A stretch of DNA of 64,000 nucleotides from Novosphingobium sp. SG919 (GCF_012932495.1 NZ_JABCNG010000004.1:1-64000); one strand, 5' to 3'; counted from the first letter of the stretch, positions 51,546 to 61,282 are shown. Notes: a model not told the origin generated them from the sequence alone. A program made the numbers and translations.

Positions 51546-53870
51546 ATGAAAAAGTCTCTACTTGGGCGTCCGCACTTGGCAGCATCTTGCGTCAGTCTGG
51601 TCGCTCTTGTGTCCTATGCATCGCCAGTTCTGGCGCAGGCGCAGGATACGCCGGCCAAATCCGCTCCGCAGGCTCCCGAAATCATCGTGACGGCGCAGTA
51701 TCGTTCGCAAGCGCTGCAGACCATCCCGCTTGCCGTGACGGCCGTTTCGTCCGAACAGATGAAGCAGCGCAACCAGTTGAATCTGGTGGACCTTGCCGCT
51801 TCAGCGCCCAGCGTGACCATTCAGCAGGGCAATTCGGGCTATGGCGCCACCCCATCGGTGGCGATCCGCGGCATCGGCGCCAACGACTACAATTTCGCGC
51901 TTGAGCCGGCCGTCGGCATCTATGTCGATGACGTCTATCAGCCCACGCTGTTCGGTTCGGCGCTCGATCTCATGGATCTGCAGCGGGTCGAAATCCTGCG
52001 CGGGCCGCAAGGCACGCTGGCGGGCCGCAACTCGATCGGTGGCACGGTCAAGCTCGTGTCGAGCCCGGTGACGAACGAGTTGGGCGGTTCGCTGACGGCG
52101 GCCTATGGCAGCGCCAACAAGGCGACCATCCGTGGCATCCTCAACCTGCCGCTGACCGATACCCTCGCGGTCCGCGTCTCGGGCTATTTCTCGCGGCAGG
52201 ACGGCTATGTCGATCGTCTCGACTATGGCTGCCTCCATCCCAATTCCGGCGTGGCGGCACAGACCACTGCGGCGGGTTGCAAACTCGGTACCGAAGGCGG
52301 CACCAAGCATTTCGGCACCCGCGTGGCCTTGCGCTGGACGCCGACCGATCGGCTGGAAGTCAACCTGTCGGGCGATCTCAATTTTGCGCGCGACGAACCG
52401 GCTGGCACGATCCTGATCGCGGCGCGCGATACCTATGCCCCGTTTTCCAACAAGACCAATTTCCCGCAATTCGTCACCGGCGGCGGCTTCGTCAACTATT
52501 CCACCTATGCCGTGCCCGAGGAAAACTGGAGCCCGGGCGCCTATTCGCGCTCCAACAGCCATGCCGCCTCGCTGAAGGTGGAATACAAGATTTCGGACAC
52601 CGTCTCGCTGACCTCGATCTCGGCCTATACCGGCTACACCGCCCAGTTCACCAACGACGCCGATGGCGGGCCGCTCAACGCTTCGCTTGAACAGAACGAC
52701 CTGACGTTCGATGCCTATAGCCAGGAACTGCGCCTGAGCGGCAAGATCGGTGCGTTCGACTGGATCGTTGGCGGCTATTTCTTCAACGGCGATGGCGTGC
52801 AGGCGGGCCGTTTCAACCTGGGCTTCACGGGCCCTGCGTTTCTGGTCAACGCCGACACGCAATATACCGACTTCACCCAGGGCGATATCGTGAAGTCCAA
52901 GAGCCGCGCCGTGTTCGCGCACACCGACTGGCACCTGGCCGACAGGACGACCCTCACCGTGGGCGCCCGCTACACCCACGAATCCAAGGACTATCACTTC
53001 ATCCGCGCCGCTGTGACCGTGCCCGAAAGCGACCTCAACGCCTCGGTCAACGGGCTGACGGGCACTTACTCCAAGGGCATTGTCGATTTCCGCGTCAGCC
53101 TGGACCAGCGCTGGACGCCCGATGTGATGACTTACGCGACGTTCTCGACCGGTTTCCGCGGAGGCGGCGTGAACCCGCGTCCGTTCGTGCCCTCGCAGAT
53201 CGCCTCGTTCGGGCCGGAAAAGCTCTACAATTTCGAACTCGGCACCAAATCCTCGCTGTTCGATCGCCGGGTGCAGCTCAATGCTGCGGCATTCTATGAC
53301 ATCTACAACGATTTCCAGCGCACGATCACCAATGGCTATGGCGGTTTTCCCGCTTCGGCGATTCCGCTCAATTCGGGTGACGGACGCCTCTATGGCTTCG
53401 AACTGGAACTGAGCGCGCGTGCCACCAACGCTTGGTCGTTCGATGGATCGGCAAGCTACACGCGCTTCAAGACCACGCGGCTCAGCGCCGATGCGCAGGC
53501 ATCGGGCGTGACCGAGACGATGGACCCGATCTATATGCCCCGGTGGCGCGCCAACTTCGGCACGCAATATGAATTCGATCTGGGCACCATTGGATCGCTC
53601 ACGCCGCGAATCGATGCGAACTATCAGTCCGATCTGTTCACCAATACGGTGAACGCGGAAGTCAACCGGCTGAAGGGGCGCACCATTTTCAATGCGCACC
53701 TGACGTGGAAATCTGCCGACAAGCTGTGGCGCGCGGCGCTGGATGTCAGCAACCTGACCGACAAGTACTACTATCTCAACATCGACGATACGCTTCAGGG
53801 CAAGGGCACGGTGCGGGCAACGCCCGCGCGCCCGCGCCAGTTCGTGCTGACGGTCGAACGCAAGTTCTGA
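51546..53870 (+). CDS. TonB-dependent receptor
   Basis: A 774-residue outer-membrane receptor without an STN domain. The signal peptide is residues 1-30 (ending SPVLAQA). The TonB-box region is EIIVTAQ and the plug runs from about 50 to 165 (VDLAASAPSVTIQQG, VEILRGPQGTLAGRNSIGGTV). The barrel ends in the terminal Phe of VERKF. It belongs to the large sphingomonad group often linked to aromatic or terpenoid catabolic loci. GGGGAGG precedes the ATG. It is followed by a bidirectional terminator and precedes the second monooxygenase/MFS unit. The ligand is unknown. Confidence 0.94.
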   Translation: MKKSLLGRPHLAASCVSLVALVSYASPVLAQAQDTPAKSAPQAPEIIVTAQYRSQALQTIPLAVTAVSSEQMKQRNQLNLVDLAASAPSVTIQQGNSGYGATPSVAIRGIGANDYNFALEPAVGIYVDDVYQPTLFGSALDLMDLQRVEILRGPQGTLAGRNSIGGTVKLVSSPVTNELGGSLTAAYGSANKATIRGILNLPLTDTLAVRVSGYFSRQDGYVDRLDYGCLHPNSGVAAQTTAAGCKLGTEGGTKHFGTRVALRWTPTDRLEVNLSGDLNFARDEPAGTILIAARDTYAPFSNKTNFPQFVTGGGFVNYSTYAVPEENWSPGAYSRSNSHAASLKVEYKISDTVSLTSISAYTGYTAQFTNDADGGPLNASLEQNDLTFDAYSQELRLSGKIGAFDWIVGGYFFNGDGVQAGRFNLGFTGPAFLVNADTQYTDFTQGDIVKSKSRAVFAHTDWHLADRTTLTVGARYTHESKDYHFIRAAVTVPESDLNASVNGLTGTYSKGIVDFRVSLDQRWTPDVMTYATFSTGFRGGGVNPRPFVPSQIASFGPEKLYNFELGTKSSLFDRRVQLNAAAFYDIYNDFQRTITNGYGGFPASAIPLNSGDGRLYGFELELSARATNAWSFDGSASYTRFKTTRLSADAQASGVTETMDPIYMPRWRANFGTQYEFDLGTIGSLTPRIDANYQSDLFTNTVNAEVNRLKGRTIFNAHLTWKSADKLWRAALDVSNLTDKYYYLNIDDTLQGKGTVRATPARPRQFVLTVERKF

Positions 53871-53887
53871 ACGCACAAGGGTGCAGT

Positions 53888-53920
53888 GCCGCCCGCAGGA
53901 CGTCCTGTCCTGCGGGCGGC
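53888..53920. terminator. Bidirectional terminator between TonB receptor and CMD-family gene
   Basis: A perfect 14-base inverted repeat (GCCGCCCGCAGGAC at 53888-53901, complement at 53907-53920) with a 5-base loop between two convergent genes. No T-tract of length follows, but the stem is very stable. Confidence 0.75.
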
Positions 53921-53931
53921 TTGCCGTCGTG

Positions 53932-54492
53932 TCAGGAAAAGGCGGATGGGTTGGGCGGCGGCGGGTTGCGCGCCACGTTCATCACCATCGCCAACATCGC
54001 ATAATAGCCACAGATCGCGCAGAGCTCGACCACGCCTGCAGGGGCCAGAAGCGCTTGGGCGCGGGTGAACGTCTCGTCGTCCACCTGGCCGGTCGCGTGC
54101 AACTGGCGCGTGAAATCGAGCACGGTGCGTTCGTCGGGCGCCAGGTCTTGCGGCACGTCGCCGGCGGCGATCGCCGCGATCGCTGCCTCGGCAAGCCCCG
54201 CCTCGCGTGCAAGCGGAGCATGCACCTGCCATTCATAGTCCTGTCGCCAATGCCGGGCGGTGGCAATGATCGCCAGTTCGCGCAGCCGGGCCGGGATCGT
54301 GCTCTCGAACCGCAAGTAAGCCCCCAGCGCCTGGGCTGGTCCAAATACCCCGGTGCTGTGCAGCAATACGGCAAACGGGCCGCGCACGGCCTGGCGCGGG
54401 CCGGCGGCCAGCGCGTCTGCCGCCGCTTTCTGGTCGGCCGTCATCGCCTCGGGCGTAACGGCAGCGATCCGCGGGGCATTTTCGAAGTCCAT
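53932..54492 (-). CDS. Carboxymuconolactone-decarboxylase-family protein
   Basis: A 186-residue CMD-family protein. The core RLRELAIIATARHWRQDYEWQVHAPLAREAGLAEAAI matches the decarboxylase-like pattern (Glu and His, no CxxC) of the protein at 39029. The C-terminal half holds two cysteines (LCAICGYYAM), whose role is unclear. ATG 54490-54492 follows GGGAG. It is divergent from the acyl-CoA-dehydrogenase-fold monooxygenase at 54669, repeating the CMD/monooxygenase pairing of the 35-39 kb operon. Confidence 0.82.
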   Translation of the reverse strand: MDFENAPRIAAVTPEAMTADQKAAADALAAGPRQAVRGPFAVLLHSTGVFGPAQALGAYLRFESTIPARLRELAIIATARHWRQDYEWQVHAPLAREAGLAEAAIAAIAAGDVPQDLAPDERTVLDFTRQLHATGQVDDETFTRAQALLAPAGVVELCAICGYYAMLAMVMNVARNPPPPNPSAFS

Positions 54493-54668
54493 GTTTACAC
54501 TCCCATTTCTTGGCAATTCTGTCATCCGGCAAGTCTTGCCGGGTAACAAGGCGGCGTTTTGCTTTGCCCGGCTGATGTACTCGTGGCGGACGAAGACGGG
54601 CGGCAACTTGTCCGCTGAACCCATGCGCAGCAAGGTCGATGGCATCAGTTCGCAGGAGTAACGAAGCT

Positions 54669-55937
54669 GTGCCGAAACCCATTCATGCCGTGATCGAAAG
54701 GCAGACCAGTCTGCCTCAACCCGAACCGGGGCTGACACCTGACGAAGTCATCCGGCGCGCGGCGGCGCTGCGTCCGCTGCTGCTCGAAGACCAGGCCAAC
54801 AGCGAAAAGCGGGGCTGCTGCTCGGTGGAAATGCACGAGCGTTTCCGCAAGGCCGGTTTCTACCGCATCCTGCAGCCGAAAATGTACGGCGGCTATGAAT
54901 TCGACCTCACCGTCTTTGCCCGCGTGATCATGGAAGTCGGGCGCGGCTGCCCGGGCACGGCATGGGGGCTGAGCCTGGCGTCAGGGCATGCGCTCAACGT
55001 CGCGGCGGTGTTTCCCAAGGACGCGCAGGACGCGATCTTTGGCGAAACCGGCGAATTCTGCGCGCCGGCGCGTGCCGTGCCCAGCGGTACGGCCACCGAA
55101 ACCGACGATGGCTGGATCATCGATGGCTTGTGGGACTATTGCTCGGGCTCGCCACACAGCAACTATGCCATTTTCGGCGTGCGCATTGCCGGCGGAGATC
55201 CAGCCGGCCCGCCGCAGATCGGTATCGCGATCGTCCCGCGCGCGAACTGGGAACTGCTCGACAACTGGCGCGGCTTCATTGGCCTGCATGCAAGCGGATC
55301 GAACAGCATCCGGATCAACAAGGTCCTGATCCCCAAGAATTTCCTGGTCCGGCAGAATCTGTTCGATCTGGATATCTCCGGCGGGACGGTGGGGTATCAC
55401 CTTCACGGCAACCCGATGTATTCGGGCCGCATGTTCGGCTTTTTCCAGACCGAGATCTCGTCCATTCTGGTGGGCGCCGGCTTTGCCGCGCTCGATGAAT
55501 TCGAGCGCATTGCGCGTGACAAGATGGCCGGGCCGAGCACGCCGATCGTCAGCGCCGGGTTGCAGGATCTGACGCGGCCCTATGGTATCGCGCTGGGCCT
55601 GCTGGAAGCGGCCCGCAATGCGGTGCTGGCGGGCGCGCAGTCCTATCTTGATTACTGCGCTGCTGGGATCAAGGACCCGGCCGCCTATACCGCACTCGAC
55701 GACATGCGGATCCAGGCCGGCATGCAGCATGCCGCGCGGCTTGCTGGCGAAGCGATCGACCTGCTCTACACCTCGGTCGGCACCAGCGCGGCGGCCAAGG
55801 ATGGCACACGTCTCCAGCGCTATTTCCGCGACATGTCGATGGCGCGCACCAATCCGGGGCTGGCCGTGGAACGGGCTGCCGTTCAACTGGCGGGTCGTTC
55901 CATGAAAGAGCGCCTGGCACCTGCCGGTGTGCAGTGA
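54669..55937 (+). CDS. Acyl-CoA-dehydrogenase-fold flavin monooxygenase (group D)
   Basis: A 422-residue paralogue of the protein at 35480. Shared landmarks are FRKAGFYRILQPKMYGGYE, VGRGCPGTAWGLSL, WDYCSGSPHS and the C-terminal TSVGTSAAAKDGTRLQRYFRDMSM. It is therefore a probable oxygenase of a two-component flavin monooxygenase system acting on a phenol or alicyclic ketone, dependent on a separate reductase such as that at 24740. The start is GTG 54669 with CAGGAG upstream. Its stop overlaps the MFS start (GTGA), so the two are coupled. Confidence 0.83.
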   Translation: MPKPIHAVIERQTSLPQPEPGLTPDEVIRRAAALRPLLLEDQANSEKRGCCSVEMHERFRKAGFYRILQPKMYGGYEFDLTVFARVIMEVGRGCPGTAWGLSLASGHALNVAAVFPKDAQDAIFGETGEFCAPARAVPSGTATETDDGWIIDGLWDYCSGSPHSNYAIFGVRIAGGDPAGPPQIGIAIVPRANWELLDNWRGFIGLHASGSNSIRINKVLIPKNFLVRQNLFDLDISGGTVGYHLHGNPMYSGRMFGFFQTEISSILVGAGFAALDEFERIARDKMAGPSTPIVSAGLQDLTRPYGIALGLLEAARNAVLAGAQSYLDYCAAGIKDPAAYTALDDMRIQAGMQHAARLAGEAIDLLYTSVGTSAAAKDGTRLQRYFRDMSMARTNPGLAVERAAVQLAGRSMKERLAPAGVQ

Positions 55938-57199
55938 ACCTCGAAGCCGGGCAGCAGGGTGAAAAGGCACTGGTCGCGTCTCCGGCGGAGGCGCGACCAG
56001 TCGCTTTGGGATTGCTGCAACGCCCGTTCCTGTCGATATGGGCGTTGCGTGGCTTGTCGGTGCTGGGCACCCAGCTGATCGCCTTTGCCCTGTCGCTCGA
56101 ACTGTACCAGACCACTGGCTCGGTGCTCTATCTTGGCCTGCTGGGGTTGATCCAGTTCGTGCCGGGCATCTGCTTTGCATTGCCTGCCGGCCACTTGATC
56201 GATCGCTTCCCGCCCGGCCGGGTGGCCGCGATCGCCCAGGTGGTGAATGCTCTGGCGGGGCTCATTCTGCTGGTGCCGACGGTGATGGGTTTGCCCGTGA
56301 CGGCTGCCGCGCTGTTTGCCGCGGCGTTGATCACCGGTTTTACCCGCGCGTTCGAGCATCCGGTCAATACGGCGCTCATCCCGCAGGTTGTCGCGCCCGA
56401 GCATGTCGGCGCGGCGGTAGCCTGGACCATGTCGGTGGCCAAAGTCGCCGGATTGGGCGGTCCGCTGCTGGCAGGCGTGTTGTACGCGATCAATCCGCAG
56501 CTCAGCTTTGGCGTGGCCGTGGTGCTATGGCTGGCCGCCGCCGTGGCGGCACTTTCCTTGCCGGCCCCGGCCAGAAGGCCGGCCCATCAGCCGCTCGGGC
56601 TCAAGTCCGCCTTCGCCGGATTTGCCGTGATCTGGCGCGATCGCGTTCTGGGCGGCGCGATGGTGCTCGATCTGGTCGCTGTCCTGTTCGGCGGCGCCAC
56701 GGCGTTGCTGCCGGCTGTCGCGCTCGACCTGTTGCATGTCGACGCCGTTGGCCTGGGCATATTGCGGGCCGCACCGGGCCTGGGCGCTGTTGCCCTGGGC
56801 ATCTGGCTTGCGCGCCATCCGGTATCACGGAATTCCGGCAGCGTGTTGATCGGGGCCACGCTGGTGTTCGGCCTCCTGACCTGCGCCTTTGGCCTGTCGC
56901 GCAGCTTCGTGCTGAGCAGCCTGTTGCTGGCCGGGATCGGCGCGGCTGACATGGTCAGCATTCACATCCGCAGCGCACTGGTCCAGCTTCGCACCCCACC
57001 AGAACTGCGCGGCCGCGTGGGCGCGGTGAACGGCATCTTCATCAGCAGTTCGAACCAGATCGGCGCGTTTGAATCGGGGGTGACGGCAGATCTGCTGGGG
57101 CTGGTTCCGGCGATCGTGCTGGGCGGCGCGGTCACCACGGCTGCGGTGCTGGTGATCGCAGCAAGGTTCGCATCCTTGCGCCAATTGCGCAGCTATTGA
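55934..57199 (+). CDS. MFS transporter, exporter-like
   Basis: A 421-residue major facilitator of the MFS_3/enterobactin-exporter-like group with about 12 spans. The loop 2-3 motif is PAGHLIDRFPPGRVAAIA and the region after helix 6 includes LKSAFAGFAVIWRDRVLGG. The family mostly exports small molecules, so efflux of a toxic intermediate is a fair guess. The start is GTG 55934, overlapping the monooxygenase stop. No terminator is obvious after it. Confidence 0.85.
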   Translation: MNLEAGQQGEKALVASPAEARPVALGLLQRPFLSIWALRGLSVLGTQLIAFALSLELYQTTGSVLYLGLLGLIQFVPGICFALPAGHLIDRFPPGRVAAIAQVVNALAGLILLVPTVMGLPVTAAALFAAALITGFTRAFEHPVNTALIPQVVAPEHVGAAVAWTMSVAKVAGLGGPLLAGVLYAINPQLSFGVAVVLWLAAAVAALSLPAPARRPAHQPLGLKSAFAGFAVIWRDRVLGGAMVLDLVAVLFGGATALLPAVALDLLHVDAVGLGILRAAPGLGAVALGIWLARHPVSRNSGSVLIGATLVFGLLTCAFGLSRSFVLSSLLLAGIGAADMVSIHIRSALVQLRTPPELRGRVGAVNGIFISSSNQIGAFESGVTADLLGLVPAIVLGGAVTTAAVLVIAARFASLRQLRSY

Positions 57200-57720
57200 T
57201 CCGATCGGCGATGTGCCCGCGCAGGCATTGCGCCTGCCAAACAACAATCCTGCCCTGACGCACGGCGATCGACGGCGCGCTTCCGCTGCCGGATCCCCCG
57301 CGCGGTGATCTGAGCCGCCTAGAGACCTGGGGGCTTTTCACTCGTCGACAAAGGGCGCGATATCGCGCGCCGCGTCATCGCGACTGCGGTAGGCAATCAC
57401 CCCGAAGACCGCGTCTTTCCTAACGTGGACCGTACAGTCGTGTTCAGGACATGAGCCAACCCTTGGCGATGATCATCGCCGGCCGCGGCCAGGCGTTCTC
57501 CAGTAAATATCGGCGGCAGCGATAGGTGTTATCCGGTCAAGCGACTTTACCGGGCGGATTGCCTGCAGGATATCTGCGCAGACTCAGCGTGGCAAAGATT
57601 TATCAAAAATTAAATGGCGCCTCGCCGCGTTTGGGCAATCAAAATGCCCTCTGAATATAAGTCGAATTCGCATATATATAATTATAATATTAGCGGAAAA
57701 TAAAAATACCATTAGGGAGG
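57200..57720. other. Intergenic region upstream of TonB receptor
   Basis: These 521 bases hold no supported gene. The first 340 have ordinary GC content and include GTCTCTAGGCGG on the minus strand (57326-57315), which matches the -10 block of the ECF promoters at 6455 and 8099 but lacks their -35 block. The last 130 bases are strongly A/T-rich (57590-57715), likely the receptor promoter region. A short minus-strand open stretch (57338-57475) has no start codon and no recognisable product. Confidence 0.6.
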
Positions 57721-57726
57721 ATGGCC

Positions 57727-60165
57727 TTGAAGAAAAACTTCATGATATCGACAATGCTTGTCACGTCGTTCTGCAGCATGCCCACTGTTGCATGGGCTGA
57801 CGGCGAGAGCGGATCTGTTGGGCTCCAGGAGATCGTCGTTACTGCGCAGCGCAAGTCTGAATCCGCTCAGAAGGCAGCGGTTCCGATCGACGTCATCTCA
57901 CAAGCTGCCCTCGCCAATGCCGGCGTTACCAGCGTTAACAACCTCAATACGGTAGCACCCGCTCTGACTGTCGCCCAGGGTGGCGGTTCTACGACCAGCT
58001 TCTTCCTGCGTGGCGTGGGTAATTACAACAACAACGGTTACAGCGATTCCGCGGTCGCCTTCAATCTTGACGGCATCTACATCGCCAAGCCGAGCGCGGC
58101 GGGATCGTTCTACGATTTGCAACGGGTAGAGGTCCTAAAGGGGCCTCAGGGCACTCTGTATGGGCGCAACGCCACGGGCGGCGCGATCAACGTCATTCCC
58201 CAGCATCCGGTCATCGGCCAGAATTCGCTCGATCTGACTCTGGGCTATGGCAACTACAACCGGATCGAAGCCGAGGCCGCCGCAAACCTGGCTGTGGGCG
58301 ACAACTCTGCCTTGCGCGTCTCCGGTCGCATCCAGCGCTCCGACGGCTATAACGCCGATGGTACGGATGACAGCAATGCCAAGGCGGTTCGCGTGCAGTT
58401 CCTGACCAAGCCCGCACCGGGCGTGAGCCTGAGACTGTCTGCCGACTACACCAATATTGGCGGGATGGGGGCCGGCCAAGCCTATAATGGGTCATTCCAG
58501 TATACCCCCGGCACGCCGCAGACAGCCAGTTCGCCGGCCGACTATTCCTATGTGCCGGTCAATCTGGCGGCGCGGAGCGGTCTGCTGACCACGCAGGCGC
58601 GCGACTACTTTTCCAAGCTGGTAATCGGCGGCTCTTTCAACAATCCCGCCCCCTTGGCCACGCCTAAGCTCAATGACAACATCTGGGGTGTTCACGGCGA
58701 ACTCAACATCGACACCGGCATTGGCCAGATCACGTCGATAACCGCCTATCGCAAGGCGGTGCTGGACGACCTTTACAACGGACCATCGTTCAGCGGCTCC
58801 TACGACCAGCAGCACGACACCCAGTTCAGTTCGGAGATCAGGCTGAACGGCAAGCGTATCGGCATTTTCGACTGGCTCGTCGGCGGGTTCTACATGGATG
58901 AAAAGCTGTCCGGGAACGCTGTCTACGCGCAATATGTGCTCAGCAGCATTCAGGACTATCGGCAGGATTCCAGGTCGACGGCCACGTTCGGTCGCATTGT
59001 CGCCAATCTCACCCCGCGCTTGCGCCTGACAGCCGCAGGCCGCTATACTTGGGATCGAAAGCGTTTTGACGGCACCGCGATTTCTCTGCTGAACATTTGC
59101 ACCAATGCGCCGCCGCCGAACGGCCCCGGCTGCTTTGGCGGGCCGTCGTTGCCGGTTGGCGACACGCTGGCAAGCATCGCTGCGGCCATTCCCGCCTCGC
59201 AACTCCCATTCGGCTTCCCGCCTGCTGCCGGCGCCGCCAATGCCCGGCCGTTCGGCTCGGCTGGCAATATCCTGTTCTATTCGCCCACCGACGTCGACCA
59301 GACGCAGAAGAACAGCAAGTTCACCTATCGCCTGGGGGCAGAGGCGGACATCGCGGCGGATTCGCTGGCTTATGTCAGCTACGAAACCGGCTACCGCTCG
59401 GGCGGCTTCTCGCTTTCGCTCGGCCACGAATCCTATTTGCCGGAAACCATTCGCGCGTGGACGGTCGGTTTGAAGAACCGGTTTTTCAATCGTCGGCTGC
59501 AGGTCAACATCGAACTGTTCGATTGGCGCTATTCCAACCAGCAGATTTCGCACTTCGGCCTGGACAGCAACGGCCAGACAAGTTTCTTTGCCGACAACGC
59601 CGGCGCTTCGCACATCCGCGGGGTTGATCTGGACGTGCAGGTGAAGGCGACCGATACCCTGCTCCTGACCGGGACAGTACAATATCTCGACAACAAGCTG
59701 ACGGAATTCACCTACTCGACACCCGCCGGCGGTACCAATCTTCCGCCTGTGGTGGGCTGTCCCTACACGCCCGGAACCAATGCCCAGGGCGCGGTCTATC
59801 TGGTCAACTGCGCCGGCAAGCCGGGCCTGAACTCGCCCAAGTGGTCGATCAACGGTGGTTTCGAGCAAACCTTCCACCTGGGCGACTACGACTTGGCGCT
59901 TTCGGCGCAGGGTCGCTATCGTTCCAATGCCGTGGACGGGTTCGATTACCTGGTCCAGCAAAACACCGGCGCCAATTTCAGTGTGGATGCAGCTATTCGG
60001 TTCGGTTCCGCCCAGGGCGCCTGGAACGTGACGTTGTGGGGGCGCAATCTGACCAACACGCTGATTCCGGTTCTCACCACGTATAACAGCTCAGTCGCGG
60101 GCGTCCTGACAACCAGCTACGCACCCCCACGGACGTATGGCGTTCGTTTCTCGGGCAAGTTCTGA
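57727..60165 (+). CDS. TonB-dependent receptor
   Basis: An 812-residue outer-membrane receptor. The signal peptide (MKKNFMISTM ... AWA) is followed by a TonB-box region (EIVVTAQ), a plug (about 45-165: VNNLNTVAPALTVAQGGGS, VEVLKGPQGTLYGRNATGGAI) and a barrel ending in FSGKF. The start is taken as TTG 57727, because AGGGAGG ends at 57720: that leaves the correct 6-base spacing, whereas ATG 57721 would sit directly on the ribosome-binding site. No STN domain is present, so no sigma-type signalling is expected. A likely AraC regulator lies just downstream. Confidence 0.93.
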   Translation: MKKNFMISTMLVTSFCSMPTVAWADGESGSVGLQEIVVTAQRKSESAQKAAVPIDVISQAALANAGVTSVNNLNTVAPALTVAQGGGSTTSFFLRGVGNYNNNGYSDSAVAFNLDGIYIAKPSAAGSFYDLQRVEVLKGPQGTLYGRNATGGAINVIPQHPVIGQNSLDLTLGYGNYNRIEAEAAANLAVGDNSALRVSGRIQRSDGYNADGTDDSNAKAVRVQFLTKPAPGVSLRLSADYTNIGGMGAGQAYNGSFQYTPGTPQTASSPADYSYVPVNLAARSGLLTTQARDYFSKLVIGGSFNNPAPLATPKLNDNIWGVHGELNIDTGIGQITSITAYRKAVLDDLYNGPSFSGSYDQQHDTQFSSEIRLNGKRIGIFDWLVGGFYMDEKLSGNAVYAQYVLSSIQDYRQDSRSTATFGRIVANLTPRLRLTAAGRYTWDRKRFDGTAISLLNICTNAPPPNGPGCFGGPSLPVGDTLASIAAAIPASQLPFGFPPAAGAANARPFGSAGNILFYSPTDVDQTQKNSKFTYRLGAEADIAADSLAYVSYETGYRSGGFSLSLGHESYLPETIRAWTVGLKNRFFNRRLQVNIELFDWRYSNQQISHFGLDSNGQTSFFADNAGASHIRGVDLDVQVKATDTLLLTGTVQYLDNKLTEFTYSTPAGGTNLPPVVGCPYTPGTNAQGAVYLVNCAGKPGLNSPKWSINGGFEQTFHLGDYDLALSAQGRYRSNAVDGFDYLVQQNTGANFSVDAAIRFGSAQGAWNVTLWGRNLTNTLIPVLTTYNSSVAGVLTTSYAPPRTYGVRFSGKF

Positions 60166-60276
60166 AGCCCGATAGCAAAAATTGGAAGCCGCTTTTGTTA
60201 ATAAACGGGGCGATGGCAGATGCTCAGAGAATGATCGCGTTTTCCAGACGTGTCATGATGGAACGATCATAAATTC

Positions 60277-60305
60277 GCGGCCTGTGGAGCATATTCACAG
60301 GCCGC
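60277..60305. terminator. Terminator between TonB receptor and AraC-family gene
   Basis: A perfect 10-base inverted repeat (GCGGCCTGTG at 60277-60286, complement at 60296-60305) with a 9-base loop, TTT on the plus side and an A/T-rich flank on the other. It lies between convergent genes and can serve both. Confidence 0.75.
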
Positions 60306-60316
60306 TTTGCTGTCGG

Positions 60317-61282
60317 TCATTCTTGTTGTGCCCGGCTTCCCTGCCGACGCATCTCTTGCGGCGACATGCCGAAACGCTGGCGGAAGGCTTTCCTGAACGC
60401 GTAATGCGTCGCATAGCCTGCTTCCTCTACCAGCAGCTTGATCCGCTCGCCTGCCAGCAACCGTTCGCGCGCCCGATCGAGCCTGACCATGCGCAAATAC
60501 TGATAAGGCGTCTGGTCAAGCAATTGCTTGAACCTTAAGCAGAATGTGCTGCGCGACATGCCACTGTTCCTCGCCAGCCTGTGCAGTGGCCAATCCTCGT
60601 CCGGCCGATCATGCATCACGGCAAGCGCCGCGCCAATTCCAGGATCGACAAGCGCGCGCAGCCATCCTGCGACTTCGTCGGGATGCCGCAGAATGTGCGA
60701 TCGGACGATCTGCGTAAATACCAGGTCCGCCAATCTGCTCGAAACGACGGCATAGCCACTTTGCTGCTGTTCGGATTCCGCCGATAAAAAGTCCAACGTC
60801 ATGCGAAGCCAGGGCTCCATGCCCGTTCTTGCTGCGTCTATCTTGATGAAACGGGGCAAGCCCAACAGCAAAGGGTGCGGGGTGGTCTCGTCGAGTTCAA
60901 AAACCAGGGATAGAATGCGGGTGTGCTGTGCACCGCCTTCGAGCGTAAGCCTAAGCGGCCGGTTCAGCCAGTCCCCAGGTCGCCACACGTCGCCGCTGTT
61001 CTGGCTGACCACCTCGCGTACCGTCAGTTCGCGCAGATGGCCATCTGCGCTGCGCAGCCAATGGCGGTCCCAGCGCGGGAACATCACCAAGTCCCCTTCA
61101 CGCAACTCAATGGGTTCCATTCCGGGTCGGTCCAGCCAGGCAGACCCTTCCAGAATGTAATGCATGGGCGCACCCGATGGAGCGGATTCGAAATCCACTT
61201 TCCAGGGGTTGGCGAAATCGAGCATTGCCAGCAACGAACCGCGTAGCCGTTTGTCTGAAAGCGCTCTGCTGAGGCTGTCCAT
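60317..61282 (-). CDS. AraC-family transcriptional regulator with cupin-type sensor
   Basis: A 321-residue AraC regulator. The N-terminal cupin-like ligand domain covers about 15-130 (FESAPSGAPMHYILEGSAWL, IELREGDLVMFPR). The C-terminal AraC DNA-binding domain covers about 220-318, with two helix-turn-helix units (WPLHRLARNSGMSRSTFCLRFK and IKLLVEEAGYATHYAFRKAFRQRFGMSPQEMRRQ). It is divergent from the Rieske/FAD-hydroxylase operon at 61586 and downstream of a TonB receptor, so it probably controls that operon. Confidence 0.93.
   Translation of the reverse strand: MDSLSRALSDKRLRGSLLAMLDFANPWKVDFESAPSGAPMHYILEGSAWLDRPGMEPIELREGDLVMFPRWDRHWLRSADGHLRELTVREVVSQNSGDVWRPGDWLNRPLRLTLEGGAQHTRILSLVFELDETTPHPLLLGLPRFIKIDAARTGMEPWLRMTLDFLSAESEQQQSGYAVVSSRLADLVFTQIVRSHILRHPDEVAGWLRALVDPGIGAALAVMHDRPDEDWPLHRLARNSGMSRSTFCLRFKQLLDQTPYQYLRMVRLDRARERLLAGERIKLLVEEAGYATHYAFRKAFRQRFGMSPQEMRRQGSRAQQE

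Noticed and set aside
57338..57475. Short minus-strand open stretch ending DIAPFVDE
   Set aside because: About 45 codons, no start codon with a ribosome-binding site and no recognisable family; may be chance or a decayed gene.
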